Source of the DNA: an uncultured Nitrospira sp.
GTDB lineage: Bacteria > Nitrospirota > Nitrospiria > Nitrospirales > UBA8639
Length of the DNA stretch: 25,621 nucleotides
NCBI GenBank assembly: GCA_902500695.1
Contig: CABVRQ010000007.1
Coordinates: 43,527 to 69,147 of the forward strand
Direction: 5' to 3'
Numbering within the stretch: the stretch's first letter is position 1; the number at the start of each line of letters is the position of its first letter. The notes beneath the pieces were generated by a model, which had not been told where the DNA came from, ran no database searches, and saw only the letters and a program-made list of their open reading frames with translations. Both the position numbers and the translations under genes were made by a program. Positions 15,383 to 23,947 of this stretch are shown here, piece by piece.

Positions 15383-15736
15383 TTATTGATGCGTTTCGTG
15401 TTTATAGAGGGATTCCGACACATCCATTGAAAATCCTCCCTCATCCGTTAACACCAACCCTCCATCCTGATCCAGACTAAATATCATCGAATCCAAGAGA
15501 GCCGACACCGGCAATTGATACACAATGAGGGTCCCCGAGATGATCGACATGACCTTTGTGCGAAGATCGGACTTCTTTTGCATGTTCCCGCTAAACATAT
15601 CTTTGACAAACGTATACCCTTTGACCCTGACTATCCCGGCTTCATAGACCAGCACCTCTCCCACAAAAAACCGTGGGGTATCTTTTTCAAATAGTCGGCG
15701 ATGAACGATTAAGAGTTTCTCTCCCTGTTCAAACAT
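15383..15736 (-). CDS. Conserved hypothetical protein
   Basis: A 117-residue soluble protein, probably beta-rich, beginning MFEQGEKLLIVHRRLFEKDT and including FFVGEVLVYEAGIVRVKGYT, then SGTLIVYQLPVSALL. No signal peptide, membrane helix or named domain was recognised. AGGAG lies just before the ATG. It is the last gene of a minus-strand series (USP, pentapeptide protein, CBS protein, this gene) with 79 bases to the CBS gene, so it is probably co-expressed with stress/energy genes. The AT-rich inverted repeat at 15362-15384 overlaps its stop. Confidence 0.8.
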   Translation of the reverse strand: MFEQGEKLLIVHRRLFEKDTPRFFVGEVLVYEAGIVRVKGYTFVKDMFSGNMQKKSDLRTKVMSIISGTLIVYQLPVSALLDSMIFSLDQDGGLVLTDEGGFSMDVSESLYKHETHQ

Positions 15737-15815
15737 AATTTTTCTCCTTCAACTCGATGACTGGGATTAGAGGGCCTGTGAGAGCTTCCTCACCAATGGC
15801 CAGAGAACTGTTTCT

Positions 15816-16460
15816 TTAAACCCACTGATCAAAGTCGGGATGGGCGATCAGGACACGTAAAATATCACTTCGAGTAATCATTCCGACTAATCCACCGGCT
15901 TCAGACACAATCGGCAAAGCGCCGATGCGTTCCTCCAACAACACTCTCGCAATAGCGCGAAGCTCGGCCTCCGGAGACGCGACCAAAACCGGGTGACTGA
16001 CCAGATTTTTGATAGGACCCTCAGGCTGCTTGATGGACCAGGTTGTCCCTGAAAGAGCCGCCTCCATGGTTCCTCGGAACAGATCGCGATCGGACAACAT
16101 CCCCACCACGGCATCATCTGTTCCGAGAATAGGAATATGTCGAAATCGCTTGGAATGCACCACCTCCCAGGCTTGAGAAAGTGAGGCCGTGACAGGAAGC
16201 GTGAGAACAGGGGAGGACATGATTTCTCTCGCAAGAATTTTTGCTCGAGATAATTGTGTGAACGATTCAACCTGTTCATACAAGCGAGCCTGCAAGGAAG
16301 ATGAACCGGCATTGCTTTGAGAAACCGAATGAGTATTCTCCTGACCAACCTTCACGTTGCCTGCGGCGGAAGGCTTCGAGATTTTCTCCACATTTCTCTG
16401 CCGAACAGAGCCCGGCACATAGGATACCCGCAAACCTCCTGGCTCAAATACAGTGAACAT
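15816..16460 (-). CDS. CBS-domain-pair protein with N-terminal extension
   Basis: A 214-residue protein. Residues about 77-214 form a CBS pair (AREIMSSPVLTLPVTASLSQ through GMLSDRDLFRG, then LVSHPVLVASPEAELRAIA through GMITRSDILRVL). The first 75 residues are a polar extension (MFTVFEPGGLRVSYVPGSVRQ then a Ser/Gln-rich linker) of unknown role. The start at 16460 is preferred over the longer frame from 16595, which would run back into the pentapeptide gene: it has GGAG at suitable distance and begins with the compact MFTVFEPGG segment. Adenosine-nucleotide sensing is expected from the family; the partner is unknown. It lies 109 bases after the pentapeptide gene on the same strand. Confidence 0.9.
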   Translation of the reverse strand: MFTVFEPGGLRVSYVPGSVRQRNVEKISKPSAAGNVKVGQENTHSVSQSNAGSSSLQARLYEQVESFTQLSRAKILAREIMSSPVLTLPVTASLSQAWEVVHSKRFRHIPILGTDDAVVGMLSDRDLFRGTMEAALSGTTWSIKQPEGPIKNLVSHPVLVASPEAELRAIARVLLEERIGALPIVSEAGGLVGMITRSDILRVLIAHPDFDQWV

Positions 16461-16569
16461 TCTGTCGCTCCGTATCTTGTTGGGTGTTGGAAAAAAATTT
16501 CTGTAAATGAGATGGTGAGCATGTTCCTTGAAATTTATTGACCCATGGCGAACTTTGATTATGAGACTG

Positions 16570-17886
16570 TCAGCGCCGACATGGCGGTGGTACAATCAAT
16601 CCTTCCGGCAATCGAGTTCGTGCATCGACACAAGCCTGATTAAGTTGTGCCTGGTTTAATCCTTGGGCATACCGGAGGGCCACACCCTCCAAGCGCGTGC
16701 CCTGAAAAGAGGCTTTTTCGACATCCGCTCCCCGAAGATCGGCCCCGTAAAACCTCGCCCCATCAAGTTTCGCCTCTTCCAGATTGGCGCCGAACAGCAA
16801 GGCAAATTCCAGATTGCTCTGCGAAAGATCCGCTTCAACCAGATTCGCCCACGAGACATCCGCGCCTTCCAGATTTGCCCCCTGCAAATTTGCCTTCGCG
16901 AGATAGGCTTCATCCAATGTCGCCCGCAAGAGATTGCTGTTCATTAAATTGGCCTCAAGCAAGTCGGCATTCTGAAAACTTGCCCCGGCGCAATTGGCTC
17001 CTTCGAGATTGGCTTGAAACAGCACGGCCCTATCCAAATTCGCTTCACGGAGATTGGCATGGTCCAGTAGGGCCTCACTCAGATTCGCTAACCCCAAATC
17101 GGCCCCGGAGATATCAGCCGAACGAAGATCAGCTTCTTGGAAGTCGCTTCGATTGAAATCCGCTTCAAGTAGTTTGGCATTGACGAGTAAGGCCCGGCGA
17201 AAATTTGCCTCTCGACCATCCGCTCGAATAAGGGAGGTTTCTGCGAGATTGGCCATTTCAAAATCCGCCCTCACCAGATAGGCTTCCTCTAAGTCGGCAC
17301 TCCGCAAGATGGCTAAGCGGAAACCGGACTCGGCAAGATTCGCTTCTCGCAAATCCGCCCCGGTGAAATTCGCCTGGGTCATATCGGCTTTTCGAAAATC
17401 CGCTAACCGCGCATTGGCACCAGAGACGTTGGCTCCGCGCATATCAACCGAGTAGAAAGAGGCTTCGGTGAGATTGGCTTTTTGTAAGTTCACATGGACT
17501 AACTTGGCCGTGGTGAACACGGCACGAGTCAGGTTGGCCCCTTGAAAGTTGGCGCCGCTCAAATCTTCCTCCCGAAAATCAACTCCGGCCAGATCGGCCC
17601 CGCATAAATTGGCCTGCACCCCTTTCGGGTCTTGATGATCGGCGAGCCATCGGGCATGTGCGGCTAACATCCGGGTCAGCGTCTCTTCCGGAACCCGTTT
17701 TCCCAGGAATACCCCATGACAGTCCAAGGAGGTGTCTGTGAGACCACCGGACACATCCAGATGCTCTCCATAGGCTCCCGAGGAGATCAGACTCCCGACC
17801 AATACGAATCCCATCAGCCTTTGGAGCCATAACCCGCTTGGCTTCACAGACCTTCCTTGCGAACGTCCTGTCTTTCTTGTGTTCAA
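16570..17886 (-). CDS. Exported pentapeptide-repeat protein
   Basis: A 438-residue protein with a basic N-terminus and signal peptide (about 17-42), then a short helical segment (TLTRMLAAHARWL) typical before pentapeptide domains. About 300 residues of continuous pentapeptide repeats follow (about 92-395, roughly sixty units, for example ANLTRAVFTTAKLVHVNLQK). This predicts a very long right-handed quadrilateral beta-helix, probably periplasmic. The C-terminus leaves the helix with LNQAQLNQACVDARTRLPEG and ends in Pro-Pro-Pro-Cys. The start is TTG: the second of two adjacent TTG codons (17886) has AGGAGG seven bases upstream and is preferred to 17889. Cysteines at the N- and C-terminal ends might cap the helix by a disulfide. 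Function is unknown; cytoplasmic members can mimic DNA, but export makes that unlikely here. Confidence 0.9.
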   Translation of the reverse strand: MNTRKTGRSQGRSVKPSGLWLQRLMGFVLVGSLISSGAYGEHLDVSGGLTDTSLDCHGVFLGKRVPEETLTRMLAAHARWLADHQDPKGVQANLCGADLAGVDFREEDLSGANFQGANLTRAVFTTAKLVHVNLQKANLTEASFYSVDMRGANVSGANARLADFRKADMTQANFTGADLREANLAESGFRLAILRSADLEEAYLVRADFEMANLAETSLIRADGREANFRRALLVNAKLLEADFNRSDFQEADLRSADISGADLGLANLSEALLDHANLREANLDRAVLFQANLEGANCAGASFQNADLLEANLMNSNLLRATLDEAYLAKANLQGANLEGADVSWANLVEADLSQSNLEFALLFGANLEEAKLDGARFYGADLRGADVEKASFQGTRLEGVALRYAQGLNQAQLNQACVDARTRLPEGLIVPPPCRR

Positions 17887-17977
17887 CAAAACCCCTCCTT
17901 TATGTCGCGTAATGCCCGCTCTTCATATAAAAATTACCCATAAAATCAGACAAGGCCTTCGCCTTTTACAATTTATT

Positions 17978-18886
17978 CTAATGCCGGACGACCAGCACGG
18001 AGGAGGGCGCATAGGCGCTCACCCATTCCGAGACACTTCCCATGGTAAATCGTTCCACACCCGTGAGCCCTTTGGAGCCCATGACCACCAATTGCGCATG
18101 ACATGCTGGACCCGATTCAACGATTTTCTCGCGTGGATTCCCCTGAAGACGTGTTCCGATTACTTGAAACCCTTCTTTGAGAAACAATTCTCGATACTCC
18201 TCAAGGCATTCCTGAGCATGCTGGCGAAGGGGAGCCACCAGGGCCTTCAGACGTGATTTCGGGAACATCTTCTTGGACGCATCGGTCAGGATATCGGGCA
18301 CAACCGACACCAGGTGAAGAGTTACCTCTTCAGGAGACAGCCATTCCTTCACGCGGTTCGCCGCAAACTTTGATGGCTTGGACCCATCCAGAGCGAGTAA
18401 GACGGAAGCCGGCACATCGAGTGGACCCTTGACCGTCAAGACCGAGCAGGGGCCGTGGGTCAAAACCGTTCTCGAAATACTCCCAAGCAGATATCCCGGA
18501 AGATCATTCATTCCGCGTGATCCCACAACCACCAAATCAGGTCGGCTTCGCTCAGCATAGGAAATAATGGAATCAGCCGCATGGCCCTTCACCACGACCG
18601 TCTTAATTGCCGCAAACGGCTTGGTGGTAGCTTGGCTTAACACCATTTCCATTCGATGGGCACAATCCGTCAAGACCTTCTGACCCGCTGCCTCCAGCTT
18701 TTGGGAAATATCCTTGGTACATGGCTCATCCTTTTTAGGTCGCTTTCCCCCACCACCTCTCAATATCCGTGGATCAACCGCATGCAACAGCACCAACTCT
18801 TTTACCGAATGGCGAAATAACTTTCCCACACATTCAAGGGCCCAGAGAGAAAACTCCGACCCATCAACCGCACACAGGATTTTCAT
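17978..18886 (-). CDS. Universal stress protein with two tandem UspA domains
   Basis: A 302-residue double UspA protein starting MKILCAVDGSEFSLWALECV. Nucleotide-binding loops are intact in both halves: GSRG 122-125 with Gly-Ser 135-136, and GSKG 270-273 with Gly-Ser 283-284. The second domain opens with SVLLALDGSKPS (161-172). A Lys/Gly-rich insert (GGGGKRPKKDEP, about 44-55) sits in the first domain loop. GAGGAG precedes the ATG. It is divergent from the single-domain USP at 19289, with 400 bases between them, and heads a minus-strand series with the pentapeptide, CBS and hypothetical genes. Confidence 0.93.
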   Translation of the reverse strand: MKILCAVDGSEFSLWALECVGKLFRHSVKELVLLHAVDPRILRGGGGKRPKKDEPCTKDISQKLEAAGQKVLTDCAHRMEMVLSQATTKPFAAIKTVVVKGHAADSIISYAERSRPDLVVVGSRGMNDLPGYLLGSISRTVLTHGPCSVLTVKGPLDVPASVLLALDGSKPSKFAANRVKEWLSPEEVTLHLVSVVPDILTDASKKMFPKSRLKALVAPLRQHAQECLEEYRELFLKEGFQVIGTRLQGNPREKIVESGPACHAQLVVMGSKGLTGVERFTMGSVSEWVSAYAPSSVLVVRH

Positions 18887-19288
18887 CGTCTGATCTCCTC
18901 AATCTCGGTCACAGGACACTTCACACCACACCACTTTTCATGACGGTACAGTCTGGTACTCGCAGGAATCCTGCCAAGTTGAATATTTTTCAACAAAAAT
19001 TTTTTGTTCAGGATTTTGAATTTTCATGAAAAAAAACATAAAGCCGGTAAACTCAATCCCCTGCATGCCCTTTTTTGGGACTATTTTCCTTCAGCATACT
19101 GTAGCCTTTTTCCTCTTTCTTCGAGAGAAGAATATTTTAATTATTGCATTTTCAACATCCTGACTCCTCCCGTACCTAGTCCGGCTAGGATCTCAGGGAA
19201 CCAACATGATCTGGCATTTTCTTTGCTGAGTTCTCCTCCATTATCGTAAATTCCCACGCTATGACAAACACATCAGGAGATCAACAAC
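18887..19288. promoter_or_regulatory. Divergent regulatory region between two universal stress genes
   Basis: No gene is supported here. The region is AT-rich and contains two perfect short palindromes close together: GCAGG-AAT-CCTGC (18962-18974) and AACAAAA-ATT-TTTTGTT (18992-19008). A smaller CCTAG-TCCGG-CTAGG lies near 19171-19185. The first two could be operators controlling the divergent USP genes. No promoter could be matched reliably. Confidence 0.4.
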
Positions 19289-19843
19289 ATGAATAACGGT
19301 CTGTTCCAAAAAATTCTGATACCCGTCGATTTTGCCCCCAGCTCACGAGAAGCGTTCCTGGTTGGCCTTCGTCTCGCCAGAAATTTCCAATCACAGGTTA
19401 TTCTCCTTCATGTCATCGACACCAAATCGCTGGATGCCCTGAACGCTCTCGGGCTCGCACTGCCTTCGGAGGAGAAAACCCAGAAAAAACGATTACACCA
19501 CCAGGCCCGCCTTCTCGCACGGGGACTCCTCGCATTACCTGAAGCCAAAGGGATAAAAATTTCGCGCTTACTCAGCGAAGGGAAACCTTTTATGGAAATT
19601 GCCCGTATGACACGAACGGAACATGTCGACCTTGTCGTCATGGGCAGTTATGGTGGGCAAACAGGGGATATTACCAGAATCTTTTTTGGCAGCACGGCCG
19701 AAAAAGTCGTTCGCACAGTAGCTTGTCCGGTGCTATGCGTTCCCCATCCTTACCCTAAAGTACAATCCGTTACGAATGTTGATGCGATCCTCAAACCTGT
19801 TAAGTCAAAAACAAAGAGAACGCGTCGCAACCCATCTTCTTGA
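19289..19843 (+). CDS. Single-domain universal stress protein
   Basis: A 184-residue UspA protein (KILIPVDFAPSSREAFLVGL at the start, domain about 7-152) with a basic C-terminal tail (VKSKTKRTRRNPSS). The nucleotide-binding loop is GSYG (119-122) followed by 11 residues before Gly-Ser (134-135), two more than the usual nine, so ATP binding is less certain than in the two tandem USPs. AGGAG lies before the ATG. The tail of Lys/Arg/Thr is not part of the fold and might bind nucleic acid or be disordered. Confidence 0.9.
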   Translation: MNNGLFQKILIPVDFAPSSREAFLVGLRLARNFQSQVILLHVIDTKSLDALNALGLALPSEEKTQKKRLHHQARLLARGLLALPEAKGIKISRLLSEGKPFMEIARMTRTEHVDLVVMGSYGGQTGDITRIFFGSTAEKVVRTVACPVLCVPHPYPKVQSVTNVDAILKPVKSKTKRTRRNPSS

Positions 19844-19985
19844 AAGGCTTAATCGTTCATTCTGCCCTGACCTGAAGTCCTTGGATTGTTGAAGGACGAT
19901 TGCTCTTCTTCAAGGACCTTAATTGCTCATGTACCCTACCAGACCTGCACGCCGATGAAATTGAACCTCCTTGGATAAAAACGAG

Positions 19986-21176
19986 ATGGACGAAATCCCT
20001 AAAATACTGATTACCCTTGGAGGATTATTTCTGTTAGGGCTATTCACGGACCTCTTGGGACGCCAGACCTTTTTACCACGAGTCACTCTGTTACTCATGG
20101 CCGGATTTGCCATTGGTCCATCGGGGTTCGATATTTTGCCGGACGTCAGGGAAGATTGGTTTCCGGTTGTCACCAACATCGCCTTGTCCATGGTGGGATT
20201 TTTGATCGGCCACCATTTAACGCTTCGATCTCTCAGAAAAAGGGGAAAACCGGTCCTCTGGATTTCCATTGGGGAAGTGGTGGGAGCTGCAGCAGCCATG
20301 TTCCTTGGCCTTATCCTGATAGGGTTCCCTCCGGAGATCGCCCTACTTCTTGCAGGGATTGCTCCTGCGAGCGACCCAGTGGCCACCATCGATGTGATCC
20401 GGGAGGTCAAAGGCCAGGGAGAATTTTCTCAAACACTGGAAAGTGTGGTGGGCATCGACGATGCCTGGGGTCTCATCGTGTTCAGCTTTTTATTGGCTTT
20501 GACTCAGGCTTATTACGGAAAGGGAGAGGGGTGGGACATTCTTCTCCTCGGCATGTGGGAAATTGGTGGAGCATTACTGCTGGGACTGCTTCTGGGTATC
20601 CCAATGGCCTATTTAACGGGACGACTGCAACCAGGAGAACCCACTCAAGTCGAAGCATTGGGCATCGTCCTCTTGTGCGGGGGAATGGCCGTATGGCTGA
20701 ATGTGTCATTTATCTTAGCGGGAATGATGCTGGGAGCCACGGTGTCAAATCTGGCGACCCATCACAGACGTCCTTTTACGGCTATCGAAGGAATCGAATG
20801 GCCCTTCATGATCCTTTTTTTTATTTTGGCGGGAGCCTCACTTGACTTAGACTCCTTGCGAGCAGCCAGCGGACTGGGCATCGCCTATATTCTTTTGCGC
20901 CTGATCGGTCTCATGGGCGGAGCATGGGTTGGCGGCACCATCAGTGACGTCCCTCCTACCTGGAAAAAGTGGATGGGCATAGCCCTTTGGCCACAGGCCG
21001 GAGTCGCATTGGGCATGGCACTTCTGGCCAGCCAACACCTGCCCGAACTTAAGGAAGTGATTCTTCCGGTTGCGATAGGATCAACCATCGTCTTCGAACT
21101 TATTGGACCAGTCATGACTCGAAAAGCTCTCATGAAGACCGGCGAAGATCAGACGCACAATGAAATCGGGACCTGA
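19986..21176 (+). CDS. CPA2-type Na+(K+)/H+ antiporter
   Basis: Cation:proton antiporter of the CPA superfamily, about 396 aa, with some 12 hydrophobic segments. The ion-binding core is visible: APASDPVATIDVIREVKGQ (about residues 127-145) and VGIDDAWG with two adjacent Asp (158-159). This double-Asp motif marks the electrogenic CPA2 members such as NapA. There is no C-terminal TrkA-N or other regulatory domain. Start: ATG 19986 or the upstream in-frame TTG 19971; neither has a good ribosome-binding site, and ATG is chosen by codon. It lies 215 bases before the N-ATPase operon in the same direction, suggesting joint handling of Na+ and H+ across the inner membrane. Ion preference cannot be read with certainty. 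Confidence 0.9.
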   Translation: MDEIPKILITLGGLFLLGLFTDLLGRQTFLPRVTLLLMAGFAIGPSGFDILPDVREDWFPVVTNIALSMVGFLIGHHLTLRSLRKRGKPVLWISIGEVVGAAAAMFLGLILIGFPPEIALLLAGIAPASDPVATIDVIREVKGQGEFSQTLESVVGIDDAWGLIVFSFLLALTQAYYGKGEGWDILLLGMWEIGGALLLGLLLGIPMAYLTGRLQPGEPTQVEALGIVLLCGGMAVWLNVSFILAGMMLGATVSNLATHHRRPFTAIEGIEWPFMILFFILAGASLDLDSLRAASGLGIAYILLRLIGLMGGAWVGGTISDVPPTWKKWMGIALWPQAGVALGMALLASQHLPELKEVILPVAIGSTIVFELIGPVMTRKALMKTGEDQTHNEIGT

Positions 21177-21391
21177 CCATCATCGGAAAACTGCGCAAAT
21201 GGTTCCGACGGACGGCAACCTTACTTTCCCTGGAAACATTGACTCATATGACCGCTAAGGAGTTGAATTGAAGAACATGCTAACGGATTCCCCATCCACG
21301 AGAAAAAGCACAAGGCCGGGTCCCTCATGGAAACACGAGTGCTCGGCCAAGGCCCTGCTTCAGTGGTACCGGAAATTCAAGGAGTCCACGC

Positions 21392-22870
21392 ATGGAGCAT
21401 AGCACCAGTCCTTCGAATCTCGGCGCGGTCGTCTCGGTGCGCGGCAGCGTGGTGGATATCCGGTTCGAAGACCAATTGCCGCCCATCTATTCATTGTTGC
21501 GCACAGGACAGGAGGGACGAATCGCTATCGAGGTGTTGGCCCAACTCGACACACATCGCGTACGCGGAATTGCACTGACGCCTACGCAGGGCCTCGCGCG
21601 CGGCATGGTCGTGGAAGACACCGGCGGACCGCTAATGGCTCCGATCGGCAAGGGCATTCTCTCCCGCATGTTCGACGTGTTCGGAAACACCATCGACCGG
21701 GAGCCGGCGCCAACAGAAATTCAATATCGCACAGTCCATCGAGCCCCGCCATCGTTAGCCCGACGCTCCACCAAATCCGAAATCTTCGAGACAGGCATCA
21801 AGGTGATTGATGTACTGATGCCCTTGGAACGTGGAGGCAAGGCCGGTCTGTTCGGCGGAGCGGGCGTGGGCAAGACCGTCTTACTTACCGAAATGATTCA
21901 CAATATGATCGGGCACCACGAGGGAGTCAGCATTTTTTGCGGGATCGGCGAACGTTGTCGCGAAGGAGAAGAACTCTACCGCGAAATGAAGGAAGCCGGC
22001 GTGCTGCCGAACATGGTCATGGTGTTTGGACAGATGAACGAGCCACCGGGCAGCCGATTTCGTGTGGGCCACGCGGCTTTGACCATGGCGGAGTATTTCC
22101 GGGATGACGAGCATCGCGATGTGCTCCTGCTCATCGATAATATTTTTCGATTTATCCAGGCCGGCTCGGAAGTCTCAGGGTTGATGGGGCAAATGCCATC
22201 GCGCCTGGGCTATCAGCCGACTATGGGCACCGAATTATCCCAGTTGGAGGAGCGCATCGCCAACACCGATACCGGAGCCATCACCTCGATTCAAGCCGTC
22301 TACGTCCCGGCGGACGATTTCACGGACCCGGCTGCGGTCCACACCTTCTCGCATCTTTCCGCCTCCATCGTGCTTTCCCGCAAACGCGCCAGTGAGGGGC
22401 TCTACCCGGCCATTGATCCCTTGCAGTCGAATTCAAAAATGGCTACGCCGGGTACCATCGGCGAACGGCATTACCACATCGGACAGGAGGTCCGGAGGAC
22501 ACTGGCGCAATATGCAGAACTCAAGGACATCATCGCGATGCTTGGCTTGGAACAACTGTCCCTTGCGGACCGGAAGGTTGTCGCTCGGGCTAGACGGCTG
22601 GAGCGGTTTCTCACTCAGCCATTTTTTACGACGGAACAGTTCTCAGGCCTCAAAGGACAGCTCGTGAGCCGCAAGGACGCCCTGGACGGTTGTGAACGCA
22701 TCCTGCGGGATGAGTTTAAGGATTATCCGGAGCATGCCCTATACATGATCGGAGCCATTGACCAAGCACAGGAAAATGCTAAATCGGGGAGCCCCGCAGC
22801 TCAAGACGAACAGGAGTCGAACCACACAACCACGGGCGACTCGAACCCCAATGGGAAGTCTAAACGGTAG
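21392..22870 (+). CDS. atpD: N-type ATPase subunit beta (AtpD)
   Basis: Catalytic beta subunit of the rotary ATPase, 492 aa. Walker A is GGAGVGKT (155-162), catalytic Glu187 lies in GERCREG (186-192), Walker B is in VLLLIDNIFRF, and the typical DPLQSNSKMATPGTIG follows. The C-terminus carries a polar tail (about 30 residues, Ser/Asn/Lys-rich) beyond the usual end. AAGGAG lies eight bases before the ATG. Being first in an operon ordered D-C-Q-R-B-E-F, with the beta gene ahead of the membrane genes, is diagnostic of N-ATPases rather than the housekeeping F-ATPase (B-E-F-H-A-G-D-C). Replacements such as SIFCGIGERCREG for the usual VFAGVGERTREG also fit a divergent paralogue. Confidence 0.96.
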   Translation: MEHSTSPSNLGAVVSVRGSVVDIRFEDQLPPIYSLLRTGQEGRIAIEVLAQLDTHRVRGIALTPTQGLARGMVVEDTGGPLMAPIGKGILSRMFDVFGNTIDREPAPTEIQYRTVHRAPPSLARRSTKSEIFETGIKVIDVLMPLERGGKAGLFGGAGVGKTVLLTEMIHNMIGHHEGVSIFCGIGERCREGEELYREMKEAGVLPNMVMVFGQMNEPPGSRFRVGHAALTMAEYFRDDEHRDVLLLIDNIFRFIQAGSEVSGLMGQMPSRLGYQPTMGTELSQLEERIANTDTGAITSIQAVYVPADDFTDPAAVHTFSHLSASIVLSRKRASEGLYPAIDPLQSNSKMATPGTIGERHYHIGQEVRRTLAQYAELKDIIAMLGLEQLSLADRKVVARARRLERFLTQPFFTTEQFSGLKGQLVSRKDALDGCERILRDEFKDYPEHALYMIGAIDQAQENAKSGSPAAQDEQESNHTTTGDSNPNGKSKR

Positions 22871-22907
22871 TCGAAGCCATCGTCGATATCCCAACTGAAG
22901 ATCAAGC

Positions 22908-23312
22908 ATGCAACCAGCGCTCATGACCTTGAAAATTCTTCTGCCGTTCAGGATCTTCGCCGAGCAGAGCGCAGTGACGCGTATCGTCGCAGAAACCCAT
23001 GAGGGCGCGTTTGGCATTTTGCCTCAACGGCTTGACTGCGTGGCAGCACTCGAGCCGGGAATTCTGATCTACCAACGAAAAGGGGAAGAAGAGATGTACG
23101 TGGCACTTGATGAAGGGGTGCTGGTCAAAAGCGGCCCCAACGTGCTGGTCTCCGTGCGCAACGCCATTGCCGGAACCGACCTCCACCAATTGCGCGAGGC
23201 TGTGGAACGTGAATTTCTCACTCTGGACGAACAGGAGCAAAGCCTCCGCTCGGTGATGTCCAAATTGGAAAGTAGTTTTGTGCGCCGCTTCGCGGATTTT
23301 CGCCATGACTGA
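22908..23312 (+). CDS. atpC: N-type ATPase subunit epsilon (AtpC)
   Basis: Epsilon subunit of the central stalk, 134 aa, with the N-terminal beta-sandwich (LKILLPFRIFAEQSAVTRIV, GAFGILPQRLDCVAALEPGI) and a short C-terminal helical part. ATG 22908 is used; ATG 22923 (MTLKILLP) is an equally plausible start that gives the usual N-terminus. It follows atpD by 37 bases, and its stop overlaps the atpQ start by eight bases (ATGACTGA), a translational coupling typical of this operon. Confidence 0.93.
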   Translation: MQPALMTLKILLPFRIFAEQSAVTRIVAETHEGAFGILPQRLDCVAALEPGILIYQRKGEEEMYVALDEGVLVKSGPNVLVSVRNAIAGTDLHQLREAVEREFLTLDEQEQSLRSVMSKLESSFVRRFADFRHD

Positions 23313-23643
23313 GGACCCGCAAGAAAAGCCTCTCAGGGAAGAGACGACCTTAGCCCGGCAGGTCGGCACGAAGGCTGCGCGCAAACTCAAGGCGCAACGT
23401 CACACGACGCGGACCATCTGGTTTGGGTTGGGGATGATGGGGCTGATCGGTTGGTCTGTGGCGATTCCAACGCTCCTGGGTGCGTCGCTCGGTCTCTGGC
23501 TGGACAAACACCATCCCGCACCACATTCATGGACGCTCACCCTGCTCTTCATCGGCTTAATCATCGGCTGTGTCAATGCGTGGCATTGGGTGACCAGGGA
23601 AGATCAGGAAATTCGAGCCGAACAGGAGAATCACGATGAATGA
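23305..23643 (+). CDS. atpQ: N-type ATPase AtpQ (AtpI-like membrane protein)
   Basis: A 112-residue AtpI/AtpZ-type protein: a basic cytoplasmic N-terminus (about 1-38), then two membrane helices (about 40-68, FGLGMMGLIGWSVAIPTLLG; and about 75-97), and a charged C-terminus. AtpI-like proteins help assemble the c-ring or move divalent cations; in N-ATPase operons this position is AtpQ. The start at 23305 overlaps the atpC stop by eight bases, and the stop overlaps the atpR start by eight bases, so translation is coupled on both sides. Confidence 0.9.
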   Translation: MTEDPQEKPLREETTLARQVGTKAARKLKAQRHTTRTIWFGLGMMGLIGWSVAIPTLLGASLGLWLDKHHPAPHSWTLTLLFIGLIIGCVNAWHWVTREDQEIRAEQENHDE

Positions 23644-23947
23644 AATTTTTATGATCATGCCGGCCCTGGTCACAGGAATGTTGCTCGGAGCGATGTTTTT
23701 TGGTGGCCTCTGGTGGACGATTCGGAAAGGCCTGTCATCCACACAACCGGCCCTTTGGTTCATCGTCAGCCTGCTGGTGCGAACGAGCCTGACCTTAACC
23801 GGTTTCTTTATCGTCTCGGACGGCCAATGGGAGAGGCTGCTGGTGTGCCTCGTTGGATTTACCATTGCGCGTCCGATCGTCACGCGAGTCACCCACGTAG
23901 CCGAAAACCCAAGCAAGCCGGCACAGGAGCCCAGCCATGCACCTTAG
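23636..23947 (+). CDS. atpR: N-type ATPase AtpR subunit
   Basis: A 103-residue hydrophobic protein with three membrane helices (about 6-28, 38-60, 66-82), matching the AtpR family found only in N-ATPase operons. A buried arginine (Arg49 in FIVSLLVRTSLTL) is the feature proposed to contact c-ring carboxylates in this family. Its presence, between atpQ and atpB, is the clearest marker that the operon is N-type. It overlaps atpQ by eight bases and atpB by eleven. Confidence 0.92.
   Translation: MNEIFMIMPALVTGMLLGAMFFGGLWWTIRKGLSSTQPALWFIVSLLVRTSLTLTGFFIVSDGQWERLLVCLVGFTIARPIVTRVTHVAENPSKPAQEPSHAP

Noticed and set aside
15362..15384. A/T inverted repeat (seven A plus C, loop, G plus seven T) as a terminator
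   Set aside because: The stem is almost all A-T and overlaps the stop of the minus-strand hypothetical gene, so it is too weak to call.
16656..17620. Apparent tandem DNA repeats with about 15-base period, array-like
   Set aside because: The periodicity comes from pentapeptide codons in the exported protein, not from a CRISPR array or satellite repeat.
20156..20845. A 229-codon + frame inside the antiporter gene
   Set aside because: It is an out-of-frame shadow rich in His, Arg, Ser and Gly; the antiporter frame is clearly the real one.
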